Shown: in pieces, positions 1-12,474 of the stretch
Numbering within the stretch: the first letter of the stretch is position 1
Layout of the letters: the number at the start of each line of letters is the position of its first letter
NCBI GenBank assembly: GCA_023052935.1
Contig: CM041294.1
Coordinates: 17,242,635-17,306,634, forward strand
Reading direction: 5' to 3'
Origin: Piezodorus guildinii
Lineage: Eukaryota > Arthropoda > Insecta > Hemiptera > Pentatomidae
DNA length: 64,000 bases
Program-made: the position numbers and the translations under genes
Notes under the pieces: generated by a model
What the model was told of the DNA's origin: nothing
Databases searched by the model: none
Seen by the model: the letters and a program-made list of their open reading frames with translations, nothing else

Positions 1-177
1 GTGTAACAAGAAAGTGTGATTTTCTCGGTTACGAACCGGAAATTTTGGCTTGAAGGACCCAAAGCGCTGGTCCATCAACTAACTGTTGATGATAACAAAA
101 TTCCAAAAATTACCTGAAAGATGGCAACATGCAATAGCTTAAAATGGGTCATACATAATTGATAATCATATTTTTGA

Positions 178-180
<3 letters not shown>

Positions 181-244
<64 letters not shown>

Positions 245-248
245 CATA
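181..248. repeat. (CT)n-(TA)n compound microsatellite
   Basis: A run of CT dinucleotides passes directly into a run of TA dinucleotides. The same compound arrangement recurs at 17222-17312 and, in reverse order as (TA)n(GA)n, at 48625-48722. Confidence 0.95.
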
Positions 249-531
249 TACGCTACGAACTTACCTATTAACCTTAGGCTCAAACCATTCTTTACTTAAC
301 TTAAAGTGGATTCTAGTTAAATATTAGATTTATAATTTACATATGATATTTATATATAGAAATACTTTTTTATGAAAATATTATTTGTTTTTGATTATCA
401 TTGGTAATAATACTAGGAGCAGCATAGTCATGTAGATTGAGCATAAGTGTTCTGTTCCCCTGGTTCCTGATATAAATTATTATTACAGAATTATAATACT
501 TATTATGAAGTGACAATGGTTGACTGTGTGT

Positions 532-1340
<809 letters not shown>

Positions 1341-1390
1341 TATTTATTCTTTAATTTTATAAAAAATAAAAAATATTTATTCTTTAATTT

Positions 1391-1661
1391 TAGCCCTGGA
1401 ATGACCCTCAGGTATGGAAACCCTCCTGGGGGCACACCCAGCCTCTCTGAAGTGGGTTCCCGCAAATAAGGGTAAACAATTTATGGTGGAGTGTGATGTA
1501 GGTCTGATACAATTACGGCCTTTCAGAGCCGTTGAAACAATACGTATCTCAATAAATTCTAAATCCAATACCCTTCAAGGCTTGTAAAAAAAAATAAAAA
1601 TAAAAAAAAATAAAAAATAAATAATAAATAATAATAATAAAAATAAAATAATAAATAATAA

Positions 1662-1665
<4 letters not shown>
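1391..1665 (+). repeat. Unclassified retroposon-like fragment with A-rich tail
   Basis: A segment of higher GC content than its surroundings (1391-1585) ends in a long A-rich tail of A, AAT and AAAT units, which then runs into (TA)n. The A-rich 3' end suggests a retroposed sequence on the plus strand. No tRNA-like A and B boxes or protein family were recognised. Confidence 0.35.
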
Positions 1666-1705
<40 letters not shown>

Positions 1706-1992
1706 TTATTATTAATAGAATTTAAGTAATAGATAACTTTTTGAAATAGATCACTCTACTTTGATCAGTATTTTTAGTCAAGCATGTAGATGCTGATTCC
1801 AAATTCTACCCGGCCGAAGTTACCGCCTTCAAACTTCACTTATTCAGGACATTTCGCAAGTTATTAGCGAGGCAAGAATTTTAAAGTCTTCCTGGAGAGC
1901 TCATTAAATGTGTTGAGATTGTATGCCTTTGAGACATAAGCGACAGAAATAAGAGCGATTATTTTAAACTCGAGCCCTGAGGGAAATTATAC

Positions 1993-2196
1993 ATGGCTTT
2001 GTTGGCTAATAAGGCTGAGGAATGTGTGAAGGAGTGCCTTTATGTTGCTAAAACCTTGAGCCTACCTCCTCTGAGTGAGACCCTTCTGCCCTTTGACAAA
2101 CATAATGATGCTCCACTCCAAGAATTTCAGAAATGTGGATTCGTTCGGAATCCTAGTATGCAACTGGTGGACGTTGGAACAGGATTTTATAATTAG
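1993..2196 (+). CDS. Unrecognised short ORF, possible gene fragment
   Basis: A 67-codon ORF from ATG to TAG in a segment (about 1790-2200) whose composition is less AT-rich than the flanks. The product is not recognised. Its C-terminal half has a plausible globular composition and ends with a VDVGTG motif, but a single short motif is not enough to assign a family. There are no clear splice sites and no neighbouring exons, so it could be a retroposed or intronic gene fragment or a chance ORF. Confidence 0.2.
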   Translation: MALLANKAEECVKECLYVAKTLSLPPLSETLLPFDKHNDAPLQEFQKCGFVRNPSMQLVDVGTGFYN

Positions 2197-2788
2197 AAAG
2201 TATTTATTTAACTTGTAAATATCGATAAATTTTAATTTTATAAATAATCCAAATAGAAAAAGGAAACTTAAAGTATAAATACGGGAGAAGACTGAAAAAT
2301 GAAATAAGGACAACAATTTAACTCCCATAAATATGTTAAGATTCAACAAACATATGGGTTTCAGAGCATTAGATAACTATTGACTGATAGCATGCATTTA
2401 CCATTAGCATATGTGGTGAGTTATGTGCAAATAGTTTTCTTATCAGCCATGTAAACTGTCAAGAGGATAGGACCAAGTATAGCCCCATCAGGTACTCTAG
2501 CAGACGAAGAAAACCAGAATAAATAGACATAATTGACCCACAACTAATATTAAAATGTAGAAAGCTCAACTAATCATTTGACAAGAAACTTAAAAAAATC
2601 AAGACCTTTGGCAAGTAATATTATCAAGTATTTAAATATCCAAAATTACAGATTAATAAACATTTATTTACGATTATTGATTTTTTTTTTTCGAAATAAG
2701 TTGTTGACAACTATTTATTAGCAGTTGGATGATTAGAAAAAATATTTCAACGGCGAAGCAGAAAAGCTGCATGTAATTGTAGGTTAGA

Positions 2789-4126
2789 GAATTGAGACGT
2801 TGATTTCCAAAAGGTACTATATCCACTTTAGAAAATTTTACAGGAAACGCAAAACTCTGCCATTTATTTATTATTGGACCAATTTACGTGATTCTTTTTT
2901 TATTAAAATCAAAAGTTGATATTTAAGTGTGTTGCCAACTCATTTTTCCAAATTATTGCACTTTTCTGATGATTTTAAAGAGTATAATATGGATATAGTA
3001 CTTTTTGGAACGAAACATGGATATAGTACTTTTTGGAAAGAATTAAAAGGGATATAGTACTTTTTGGAAGAATATAACGCGAGGTAAGTTGGTAACAGTC
3101 ACTATAACCTTCCTGATACAACATTACCGATAACTAACGTCTTTATATTGTTAATTACCAAGTTATGTATATTTCCTTATTCTCCCTCTTAGAAATATCT
3201 TTCTTTGTTGGTTAATTACATTTATTATCTATCATTCATAAAGAAAGTGAATATTCAAAGGACAATTTATCTATTTATGGCACTATATTAAGAAAGTATG
3301 TAATTATGAAGTAAGTTTTGAACTTGTATTTACTATTTGTGTGAACTTAGCAAATTTAACTATATTATTAACGACGTGTAAATAATATTTAACCATAGAT
3401 ACTGATAAATAATAACTTTTGAGCTTTTATTTTACATAAAAAAATCTACTACTAAGTTAGATCAGGCACGGATATTCTTCACAGATTTAGGAAGTTCGTG
3501 GAATGCTAATTCCAACTATTTGCTGCATCAAATACCATTATTCTATTAAAATGTGAGTTTCTGAAAAATTTTAAACCAAATTTATATTGCTGCAAGAAGA
3601 AATACTATTAAAAAAACTTAATTTAAATGACAACCTACGAGAACCGAAGCGACGCAATTAAGTTGTTTAAAACAGCCTAAAAACTGATTATTAGGTTAAA
3701 ACCAGTGATCAAAATAATAGCGGTGATTCAAGACGTGCTAAATGAACCAATAAAAGTGAATAAAATGATGAAAACAATAAATTAATGGTGATATATTACG
3801 GGATTAGGTGCTTCTGCCGTATAGTAGGAAATATAGTACCTTTTGGAAGGAAATGAAAGGAAAGGTTATATCTGTTTACATAGGATATAGTACCTTTTGG
3901 AACGAAACATGGATATAGTACCTTTTGGAATGAAATAAAATGCGGATTTAGTACCTTTTGGAATGAAATGCAATTTTTAAATACTTTTCTAAAGGATTTT
4001 TACGATTTTTTGATAAAATTTGATGATGGATTTAGATAAAACTAAACCATTAGAATACTAATATGTGAAAATATCAAATTTGAAAAAAATGTCCTTTAGT
4101 ACCTTTTGGAAATCAACGTCTCAATT
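2789..4126. mobile_element. TIR transposon with internal arrays of its end motif
   Basis: The ends are perfect inverted repeats of about 30 bp (left begins GAATTGAGACGTTGATTTCC; right ends in its complement). No transposase ORF is present, so it is non-autonomous. The right-TIR core, ATAGTACCTTTTGGAA, is repeated inside: three copies near the left end (about 2991-3010, 3019-3038, 3050-3069, with TACTTTTT instead of TACCTTTT) and four near the right (about 3831-3850, 3883-3902, 3911-3930, 3943-3962). All seven point the same way as the right TIR. Shorter relatives lacking the full arrays are at 21767-22405 and 49532-49921. No clear target duplication was found, so the superfamily is unknown. 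Confidence 0.75.
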
Positions 4127-5504
4127 CAGAATTTAACTTAGGTAAATAATTGGGTAGGCTTAAGGTTTTCAGGTCACATTTTTTAAAGTTTAGAATCTAT
4201 GAAAAGGTTCTATAGTTAATTTATTTTGTCTTTTTCATAATGTTATACGACAGATACTTCTGGTATACAGTAAAATTGAAGAAATAGGATATTCATATTT
4301 GTATTAAGCATCTGGCACCAAAAAAGAAAGAAATATGATGTAAAAATGACCTTTTATGAAGTAAATGGAACAGACACTTAGCATGTGGACGTGGTGTGGT
4401 CCTTTCTATTTAACCATTATAATTATAATTAGTTGAACCATTTAAATAATTATACAATAATACGGTGCTTCAGACTTCGGTAGCAACGAGAATAACATAA
4501 TAAAGAGTAATATTAAAAATAAAAAATCGGAGTGTCTTTGTGTAAATTATCTCAGCTGAAAACTATATCATTTAGGTGACACCTTGCGTCAAACGAGTTC
4601 GGATGAAAACAAAATAAAGAATGCATGTAATTTATATTTCTCAATAACTTACGAATGATGGATGATGGTCCCTCATATATAAAGGCATATTATAAATGTA
4701 GTGACTAAAAGTGCTTCATACAAAAATTGTAAAATTTAAAATTCTTTTTAACATTTCAATTTTTTTAAATTTTTAATTTTATTCCTAAGCTAGGTTTTTT
4801 CTTTTTAAATAAGCTATTTTTCTGGGTATAAATTAAAAGAAAAAACAATATTAACCATAAATTTGAATTTATCATCGTTTTCTTTTGGTTCAATATTTGT
4901 AAGATATATTTGGCCGTTCCCTAAAGAAAATTGATTTATTTCACTTCCACACCTTTAAACGTTTCAGCATCTAAAACCATTTTCAGGTATTTGTAGCAAT
5001 TACATTTTTATGGCGTTTCTATACTTTCTACATCTCATTTTCAATATTTAAATTAATTGTGCCTTTTTATAAAAATGCTTACACATCATGCATGTTTATC
5101 TATATATATTCTTACACCGGTCCATCATCAGTGTCGTCCAAATTAGTTTGCTGTGTCAAAAACTATAATTTCAAAAGCACATGTTTTAAAAGAGTCATAA
5201 TTTATTATATCCATTATTTAAAAAAAACGGAAATAATATATTTATTTAAAAAAAGAAATATTCACTCACTCGAAATTTCATGGGCCGTCAATATATCAAT
5301 AATCTTTTTTTGGAAACGGTCAAATATATATATCTTATTAATCATAATGTATTAACTAATTGAAACCAGATAAATGAACATTTAAAACAAAAATAGAAAT
5401 ACCATCAAAGAAAAAAAAATTCTAATCATATTTGTTTTTCATTCCAAAGAAATTTAAAACTGTTTTATAAAAGAAAAATACATTTGAAAAATGTGATAGT
5501 TTAT
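4127..5504. other. No gene recognised
   Basis: Very AT-rich sequence with short chance ORFs only. No repeat family used elsewhere in this window was recognised. Confidence 0.5.
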
Positions 5505-5850
5505 TGTATGGGCTTGTTATATGCATGTGAAGAAACCACCCAGTGGTAGCACTAGTATTTATTTAAAGTATTTGGTCTCGAGGGTATCACTTTTCTTCCA
5601 CTACTTTTCACCCGCCCCTGTGGATTAACAGAATTAGGTGGAGATGAGAGGTTGCGGAAGAGTGGGTTTGAGTGGACTGGTAGTTTGGAATCAAAGGAGG
5701 TATATCTAGAGCTGACTAAGTCTGTAACTCTTAAGATATATAGTTCTTTATGGATTTTTTTATTGCTGACAAAGTCAGGAACATTAAGGATCTTTCGGAG
5801 GATTTGGATTGCATGGATTTAATGAGGGAGGCATTGGATTAATAGTTAGA
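5505..5850 (-). mobile_element. Jockey-clade LINE fragment
   Basis: Degenerate minus-strand match to the 3' part of the Jockey family that recurs through this window. It includes the relic of the C-terminal R-R-x-P-R-D region and the adjoining 3' sequence near 5530-5600, and the segment that reads GATCTTTCGGAGGATTTGGA in the plus direction. Reading frames are broken. Confidence 0.6.
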
Positions 5851-6547
5851 ATTAGTATTTTCGTACAAAAATATATTTTTCCTCCATTATTAGAAAATAA
5901 TGACCTTTATAAAAAATATTTAAACAGCAGTTTAAGATGATTTGGTCAAGATAACGCTTAATTGCAAGGTTTTCCCTAATTATTAGAGCTTAGATGAGTA
6001 CCAGAAGCGTCACTAAAACCCTATCAACTTACAGCTGATATAACAGGACAAACAATGCTCATGTAATTACTCTGTTCCTATATGTGGGACAAAAAGTGCG
6101 GATGTTGTTTACTTATAGTTGATTTGAATCGAATTTCCTTGAAATCAAATATTTAGAGAATAAGTTTTTCAAAGGATTTATAATAGGTTTTAAATAAAGA
6201 ATATTTTTCCGATAAAATTTCCTTTCAGCTTTTTTATTGCTGACAAAGTCAGGGACATTAAGGATCTTTCGGAGGATTTGGATTGTAAGGATTTAATGAG
6301 GAGGCATTGAATTAATAATTAGAATTAGTATTTTCGTACAAAAATATATTTTTCTCCATTATTAGAAAATAATGACCATTAAAAAATATTTAAACAGCAG
6401 TTTAAGATGATTTGGTCAAGATAACGCTTAATTGCAAGGTTTTCCCTAATTATTAGAGCTTATATGAGCACCAGAAGCGTCACTAAACCCTATCAACTTA
6501 CAGTGATATAACAGGACAAACAATGCTCATGTAATTACCCTGTTCCT

Positions 6548-6995
6548 ATAAAACTTTTGATCATTCCTTTCTTGTCCGCTCTACTACTCTCTGGAATTCC
6601 TTACCGACTCATATCCGCCATGCTTCATCCTACTAACCATTTAAGTCTCAGCTGTTCCAGTACCTACTGTCATACCAAACAGACGCTGAACTATATTCAA
6701 ATCAAATTTCAATTCATAAAGAAAATTTATTATTTATTGTTTATATTAAACTCAGTTAATAAATATGTTATTATGAACCAGTTTCAATGTTTTATTTTAT
6801 TCAACGCTTTAATCTATAAGATGTTATGTATATTACTCTTTTATATACTTTAATCCATTTTTTTTTCTAATGTCATTGTAAATAAAATTAATTATAATCC
6901 TTTGGTCTATTGGCCAGACACATCCTATATCTTAATTGTTCATATCAATTGTTCTTAAGGGACCCTGTCCAGAATAATAAAAAAAAAAAAAATTC
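6548..6995 (+). mobile_element. LINE 3' end (unit B)
   Basis: The plus strand encodes a C-terminal tail typical of LINE reverse transcriptases (LVRSTTLWNSLP-like, with small indels), followed by a 3'UTR ending GGGACCCTGTCCAGAATAAT and an A run. It is repeated as part of the tandem unit at 7475-7935. The ORF relic is broken and only the last 60 or so residues remain. Confidence 0.6.
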
Positions 6996-7474
6996 TATAT
7001 CTATTTCTATGTGACGAAACGTAAAGATTGAGTTTACACACACTTGATTTGAATCGAATTTCCTTGAAATCAAATATTTAGAGAATAAGTTTTTCAAAGG
7101 ATTTATAATAGGTTTTTAAATAAAGAATATTTTTCCGATAAAATTTCCTTTCAGCTTTTTTATTGCTGACAAAGTCAGGGGCATTAAGGATCTTTCGGAG
7201 GATTTGGATTGTAAGGATTTAATGAGGGAGGCATTGAATTAATAATTAGAATTAGTATTTTCGTTCAAAAATATATTTTTCTCCATTATTAGAAAATAAT
7301 GACCATTAAAAAATATTTAAACAGCAGTTTAAGATGATTTGGTCAAGATAACGCTTAATTGCAAGGTTTTCCCTAATTATTAGAGCTTATATGAGCACCA
7401 GAAGCGTCACTAAACCCTATCAACTTACAGCTGATATAACAGGACAAACAATGCTCATGTAATTACCCTGTTCC

Positions 7475-7935
7475 TATAAACTTTTGATCATTCCTTTCTT
7501 GTCCGCTCTACTACTCTCTGGAATTCCTTACCTACTCATATCCGCCATGCTTCATCCCTACTACCATTCAAGTCTCAGCTGTTCCAGTACCTACTGTCAT
7601 ACCAAACAGACGCTGAACTATATTTCAAATCAAATTTCAATTCATAAAGAAAATTTATTATTTATTGTTTATATTAAACTCAGTTAATAAATATGTTATT
7701 ATGAACCAGTTTCAATGTTTTATCTATATTTTATTCAACACTTTAATTATATGATGTTATGTATATTACTCTTTTTTATTTTTATTTATTTTAAAATACT
7801 TTAATCCATTTTTTTCTGATATCATTGTAAATAAAATTAATTATAATCTTTTGGTATTTTGGCCAGACACATCGTAATCTAATTGTACATCTCAATTGTT
7901 CTTAAGGGACCCTGTAACAGAATAATAAAAAAAAA
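7475..7935 (+). mobile_element. LINE 3' end (unit C)
   Basis: Second copy of the LINE C-terminal tail and 3'UTR found in tandem unit B, ending GGGACCCTGTAACAGAATAA plus an A run. It differs from unit B by scattered substitutions and small indels and by an extra TTTTATTTTTATTTATTTTA stretch near 7770. Confidence 0.6.
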
Positions 7936-8106
7936 AAAATCTATTTCTATGTGACGAAACGTATAGATTGAGTTTACACATACTTGATTTGAATCGAATT
8001 TCCTTGAAATCAAATATTTAGAGAATAAGTTTATCAAACGATTTATAATAGGTTTTTAAATAAAAAATAAATAAATATTTTTTTCGATGAAATTTCCTTT
8101 CAGATT

Positions 8107-8280
8107 CGGAACGGCATCTTAAGGACGAGTACTCCATTAGCCGGGGCAGCTCGTTACCGGTTCCTCGGCTCAAAGAGCTTCCATTCCACAAAAAGCCGGG
8201 CTTACAGAGGCTCTCGGGAGAAGCCAATCATTGCGCAGTTCTCCTCAAAACAGCTTCCCTATCAGAGCGTCTTACAATTA
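8107..8280 (+). other. GC-richer segment of unknown origin
   Basis: A 170-bp block with much higher GC content than its flanks begins directly after the splice-acceptor-like TTTCCTTTCAG that ends the tandem array. Plus-strand frames are partly open but no family is recognised and no splice donor is obvious. It may be a captured exon or rearranged repeat. Confidence 0.25.
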
Positions 8281-8671
8281 ATCAGTATTTTAACTTAGGG
8301 TATTTTTCGGTCCGTTATTTACTATTTTATTGCAATAAACAGATCGATAAGAATATAAGTTATCCTCTTCCGAAATATTTGAAATTATATACTACATAAA
8401 GGTAGATTCGCAATCACATATATTTAATACCAATAACATCAAGTACTTACTCGTAGTCATAAAAAGAATTTAATTTCCCAGAAACTAAGTCGGGCTGTGG
8501 TTAAATATACATTAAAAAAAAAAAAAAAAATGTACCACCACAACTCTTGAAGGGTCTTGTACAAATAGAGATTCGTACTGTTTCTAGGCCAGCATCATTG
8601 CAATGAGGTGATTAGGTCTTGATTAAGCTTAGCCGCCAGGTTAAATATATATAAGCATCATTAATAAAAAT

Positions 8672-8712
8672 AAAAACATCTGGAGCGCGCAACACTCGAC
8701 TTACCTCTGTAG
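8672..8712 (+). mobile_element. Helentron-like family, 5' end (split by Jockey)
   Basis: Degraded match to the family's 5' terminus (AAACATCTGGAGCGCGCAAC, then ACTTACCTC). The match resumes at 9523 after the Jockey insertion, showing that Jockey landed in this older copy. Confidence 0.5.
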
Positions 8713-9522
8713 TTTTTTTTTAATCATTTATTGAAATTTACAACTGTATTAGCTTATACATCAAGTAAATTAGCTAACAGAAATACATGAAGAGTAAATG
8801 CCCATTGGCGCTACTCACTGGGTAATCTAAACTAGAATTTCTCGAGGCCATCTCCTTTTCAGACGCCTCGGAGGATTGTCAGGAAAGGAAGAGGAAGCAA
8901 GGATTGAAACTAGCGGGTTAGAATGGGAGTGGAGTTTTTCTTGGAAGGATTGATACCTGGTCCGGGCCAAATTAGTAACATATGGGATATTAAGGTCTTT
9001 ATGTATGAGTTTATTCGTGAGAAAGTAAGGAGCGTTGAGGATTTTCCGAAGGATTTTGGATTGTAAGGATTGAATACGGGAAGAATTTGATGGTTTGGTA
9101 GAGCCCCAGAGCTCAACTCCGTAAGTCCAAATCGGCCTTATGATATTGATATAGATGAGCCTTTTGTAGATAAGTGGAAGTTTAGAGCGTCAGACAAGTA
9201 ACTGTTGAAGTAAGCGAAAGCGACGAGCAGTTTCTTGTCGTTTCAGTCTTGTGTACGGATTCCATGTTAAACGTTCGTCGAGTAAGAGTCCTAGATAGCG
9301 AATCTGTTTAACCGGGACAAGCGGAATATTATTAAAGGACACTGTAGGGCAGGATGTCATAGGCTTACGACGAAGGGTAAAGGTAATTTGGTGGGATTTG
9401 TTGGAATGGATTTTGATTCTCCAATTCTGACACCATACCTCAAGGTCTCTGATGTGGGATTGAAGAGTTTGAGAGGCAATAGTTGGATCGTTATTGACTG
9501 ATAACATACAAGTGCCATCAGA
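8713..9522 (-). mobile_element. Jockey-clade LINE, 5'-truncated
   Basis: Minus-strand copy containing the C-terminal part of the reverse transcriptase ORF (residues typical of YLGLLLDERLTWNPYTR and RLKR...PRD) and the 3'UTR ending TTTCAATAAATGATTAAAAA. The ORF is open only over about 105 codons (9190-9507) before a frameshift. Flanking direct repeats TTACCTCTgTAGTT (8701-8714) and TTACCTCTtTAGTT (9523-9536) form a 14-bp target duplication with one mismatch, the expected mark of target-primed retrotransposition. Confidence 0.85.
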
Positions 9523-9600
9523 TTACCTCTTTAGTTAAAATCAATTAAGGTACTTCTAAATAAAGTTAGAGTTAAAAAATTAACCTTTAAGTGGGAACGT
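9523..9600 (+). mobile_element. Helentron-like fragment, continuation after Jockey insertion
   Basis: Continues the copy that starts at 8672, with the TTAAAATCAATTAAGG... stretch homologous to the family's subterminal region at 36320-36400. The match then fades. Confidence 0.4.
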
Positions 9601-10711
9601 GGAGTATACAGTTCCTAAACGGACTTTGAAATGTTTCCCTTGACCATAATTGTTTTCTTAAAATTTGCTTTTCCTAAAATGAAAGATAATATTTATCATA
9701 CAGTGAAATTTATTGAACTATTTAAAACATGAAAAAATCTCCGTTTGGGGCACGTGTCCCACCTCCCTCAGAAAGTTTTTTTTTTTTTTTTGTTCTTGGT
9801 CTGCACTGGAACGTGGGGTAATGATAGTAATGACTGTTTGTGTTAGCTCTAAATATTTATGAGCCAGGCAGGTTTTTTCCTGCATCTAGGTAACCATCCC
9901 TGACTTTTTATTTTTCTCTATTAGTATTTAATTAGTGAGAATAATATTAGAGACGCATTAGGTTAGGTGGTGTATGCTGGACCACAATATTTATCATCGC
10001 TTTATTCCTTTAATACCTCTTCCACGTACTTTAACTGTTGATATATCTTTTTTTTATCTAAAGTTGTATGACTGCAGTGCAAAAACATTTTTTCAAAATA
10101 AATTGTTAGTTACTGAAATGGCTTCCCTGTACCTGAAATAAATAGCTTTATCAAACTACCATTTTTGCTTGAATTTCAATAAGGAATTAGGAAACAGCTT
10201 TATATCTTTTCATTTGAAGAAAAGAATAAAAAAAAAAAAAGACATTACTTTCCGACATCAACAGAGTTACACGGAAAGGGAGGAGCCCCACAGTTCAACT
10301 TTTCCCTAAAACAAATTCTGATCCAAAAAGCCCAGAAAAGCTTTTTGGTGCATTACATGTCTCCGGAAGAATGATAGAAAAACGACAGAGTTGTTACTTT
10401 TGTCTACAAGTACCATGCAATCAATGTTCCCAAGCGACAAATTTTTTTCCCATTTTCAAAGAATATTTATATCAATTATACGTCTATTTTTCGAATTGGG
10501 ATTAGTTTCATTATTAACCAATTTTTTATATGAGTGTTTTTCCTCTTCAAAGTTAATTGTAACCTTTGAAGTGAAATATTCATAAAAATGAATTTTTTTT
10601 GTTAATATCTTTTCCTCTTAATAATCTAACCCTTCCAATATCGAAAATAAGCTTTAAATAATTGAAATATATGAGAAATTTAATTAAAATGAAAAAATGA
10701 GTATATTTGTA
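9601..10711. other. No gene recognised
   Basis: AT-rich sequence with poly-A/T runs near 9778 and 10230. Nothing identifiable on either strand. Confidence 0.5.
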
Positions 10712-11614
10712 TTGGGTTGATGCAAAATTAATGCAGGTTTTTAGTAGGTATTGTAAATACGCCATATCTTTACTTTAACCATATATATTTAATCAAAATA
10801 ATTTCCATCTGAATCAATGCACTTTTGCCAACGTTCAACAAGCTTTCTTATTCCACCAGAAAAAAAATCCGAATCCCTGGACTCAATGAAATCACGAAAA
10901 GAATTTTCAATGTCGTCTTGGTTTTGAAAATTTTTCTCCCTCAAAAAGTTGTCCAGATGCCTGAAAAAGTGGAAGTCTGTAGGAGAGAGGTCAGGTGAAT
11001 AAGGCGGATGTTGGAGAACTTCGTAGCCCAACTCGTGCAGTCGTCGAAGCGTTGGTTGTGCAACGTGTGGTCTGGCGTTACTACTGGCACCCACTTGGCC
11101 AACTTTTTTACCTTACCAATTGCTTCCAAGTGGCGTACAACTGTGGATTGGTTCACACCGAGTTCCGCCGCCATTTCTCGTGTGGTTTTGGTTGGGTCTT
11201 CTTTCACTTTTGACCTCAGCTGGTCGTTGTCCAGAGCAAGATGACGGCCCCGACCTTCCTTGTCTTCGAGGTCGAAATCTCCTCTGCGAAACTTCTGGAA
11301 CCAACGCTGCACCGTGCACTCATTAATAGCCCCCTGACCCCACACTTCATTAATATTACGAGCCGTTTGCGCAGCGCTGCGCCCTAATTTAAATTCGTAA
11401 AAATAAATTTGACGAAAATCGCACTTTGACATTTTCGATTCAAGACCTTTGAACATACTGAACAAAACGATTTTACTAAACAAATTCATGGTGAAAGAGA
11501 GGGTATTAGATAAGGTTTGTTTTGATATAATAATGATCAATGTTAGGATTAGCTTTGTTTACACAATTGGAATTAAGATATTGCAATAGAGGAAACCTGC
11601 ATTAATTTCGCAAT
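10712..11614 (-). mobile_element. Mariner (family A) with internal deletion and damaged TIR
   Basis: A cecropia/Hsmar1-like mariner flanked on the left by TA and TIR TTGGGTTGATGCAAAATTAA. The right TIR (11591-11614) has lost about 8 bp (TCAACCCA), leaving GCAATA. The internal deletion differs from that of the other three family-A copies: here both N-terminal helix-turn-helix motifs survive, and the catalytic core is removed up to the second Asp. Confidence 0.9.
10789..11432 (-). pseudogene. Mariner transposase, internally deleted and frameshifted
   Basis: The transposase would cut and paste the element at TA sites. Reading begins at the ATG at 11432 (MSKCDFRQ). The first HTH (RSAAQTARNINEVWGQGAIN...VQRWFQKFRRGD), the linker and the second HTH (VNQSTVVRHLEAIGKVKKL) are intact up to KWVP. 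A deletion then joins this to the region coding NARPHVAQPTL in another frame (10789-11094), which continues to the natural C terminus DGNYFD. The first two catalytic aspartates are lost; the third (SPTDFH) remains. It cannot be a working transposase, although the DNA-binding part could still be made. Confidence 0.9.
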
Positions 11615-11954
11615 ATATTTTAATGATTGGAGTATTGAGTACTCAACCTCCCAAATAATGGAAGTTTTTTTATCCCATAGGTAAATTTTAAAGAATTAAT
11701 TTGAGATTTTGATTTCATTAAAATTGGTCTAGTAGTTTTGGAGAAATGGCGTGGAGGACGGACAGTCGGGTTTTTTTTTTATTGATTATTCGGGTTCTAC
11801 GTATCTTGAAACGTAAGCCCTCAAAGTTTGAGGATGGTTAATATTTTTTTTTGTTTTGGTCGATTACAAAGCTTAATTATTGAAAATAATAAACCAAAGT
11901 TATGACAATTAAGGCCTTTTTTATTTCGTCATAGCTTTTTAAATATGACATTCA
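11615..11954. other. No gene recognised
   Basis: AT-rich sequence with a T run at 11770-11781. Near 11725-11770 it contains a block (ATTGGTCTAGTAGTTTTGGA, then GGACGGACAGTC) of the kind often seen in invertebrate repeats. No family was assigned. Confidence 0.4.
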
Positions 11955-12474
11955 ATCACGCCGTATTCGACTATTTCAACACTTACTAGACAAACGATCA
12001 AACCTTTCTCTGAACTACAAAATACTCATATACATGACTATTATAAGACCTATCTGGACATAAGGAATTGAGCTATGGGGCTCTTTCAAACCATCTAATT
12101 CCTCTCGTATTTAATCCTTACAATCCAAAATTCTTCGTAAAATCTTCAACGCTCCTTACTTTGTCACGAATAAACTCATCCACAAAGACCTTGATGTTCC
12201 CTATGTTACTTTTTTGGTCCCAAACAGATATGAATCCTTCCATGAAAAACTCCATTCCCACTCTAACCCACTAGTTTCTATCCTAGCTTCCTCTTCGATT
12301 CCTGATAACCCTCTGAGGCGTCTGAAAAGAAGATGGCCTCGAGACCTTCTAGTTTAGATTGACTACTAGAGTGCTGCCAATGGGCAGTTTCTCTTCATGT
12401 TTTTTTCATGTATTTTATTATCACCAGCATATTTACTTGTTGTAATACAGTTGTAAATTTCAATAAAAAAAGAA
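11955..12474 (+). mobile_element. Jockey-clade LINE, 5'-truncated
   Basis: Plus-strand copy holding the end of the RT ORF (relics of RLLQHLLDKRSNLSLNY, the IIRPIWTYGIELWGS block and RLKRRWPRDLLV) and a 3'UTR ending GTTGTAAATTTCAATAAAAA. It is interrupted by an in-frame stop at the IWT block (TAAGG in place of TACGG) and by frameshifts. Confidence 0.85.

Larger units (their letters stand above)
5757..8106 (+). repeat. Three-unit tandem array of LINE-derived units
   Basis: Unit A (about 5757-6231) starts within the Jockey fragment at TTTTTTATTGCTGAC and ends at TTTCCTTTCAG. Units B (about 6231-7154) and C (about 7154-8106) repeat it with high identity but contain an extra roughly 480-bp segment derived from the 3' end of another LINE (about 6548-7040 and 7475-7985). 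A distinctive block, TTGAATCGAATTTCCTTGAA, recurs near 6123, 7047 and 7990, giving spacings of about 924 and 943 bp. After the third block the sequence changes at TTTCAG to the unrelated segment at 8107. Confidence 0.85.
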
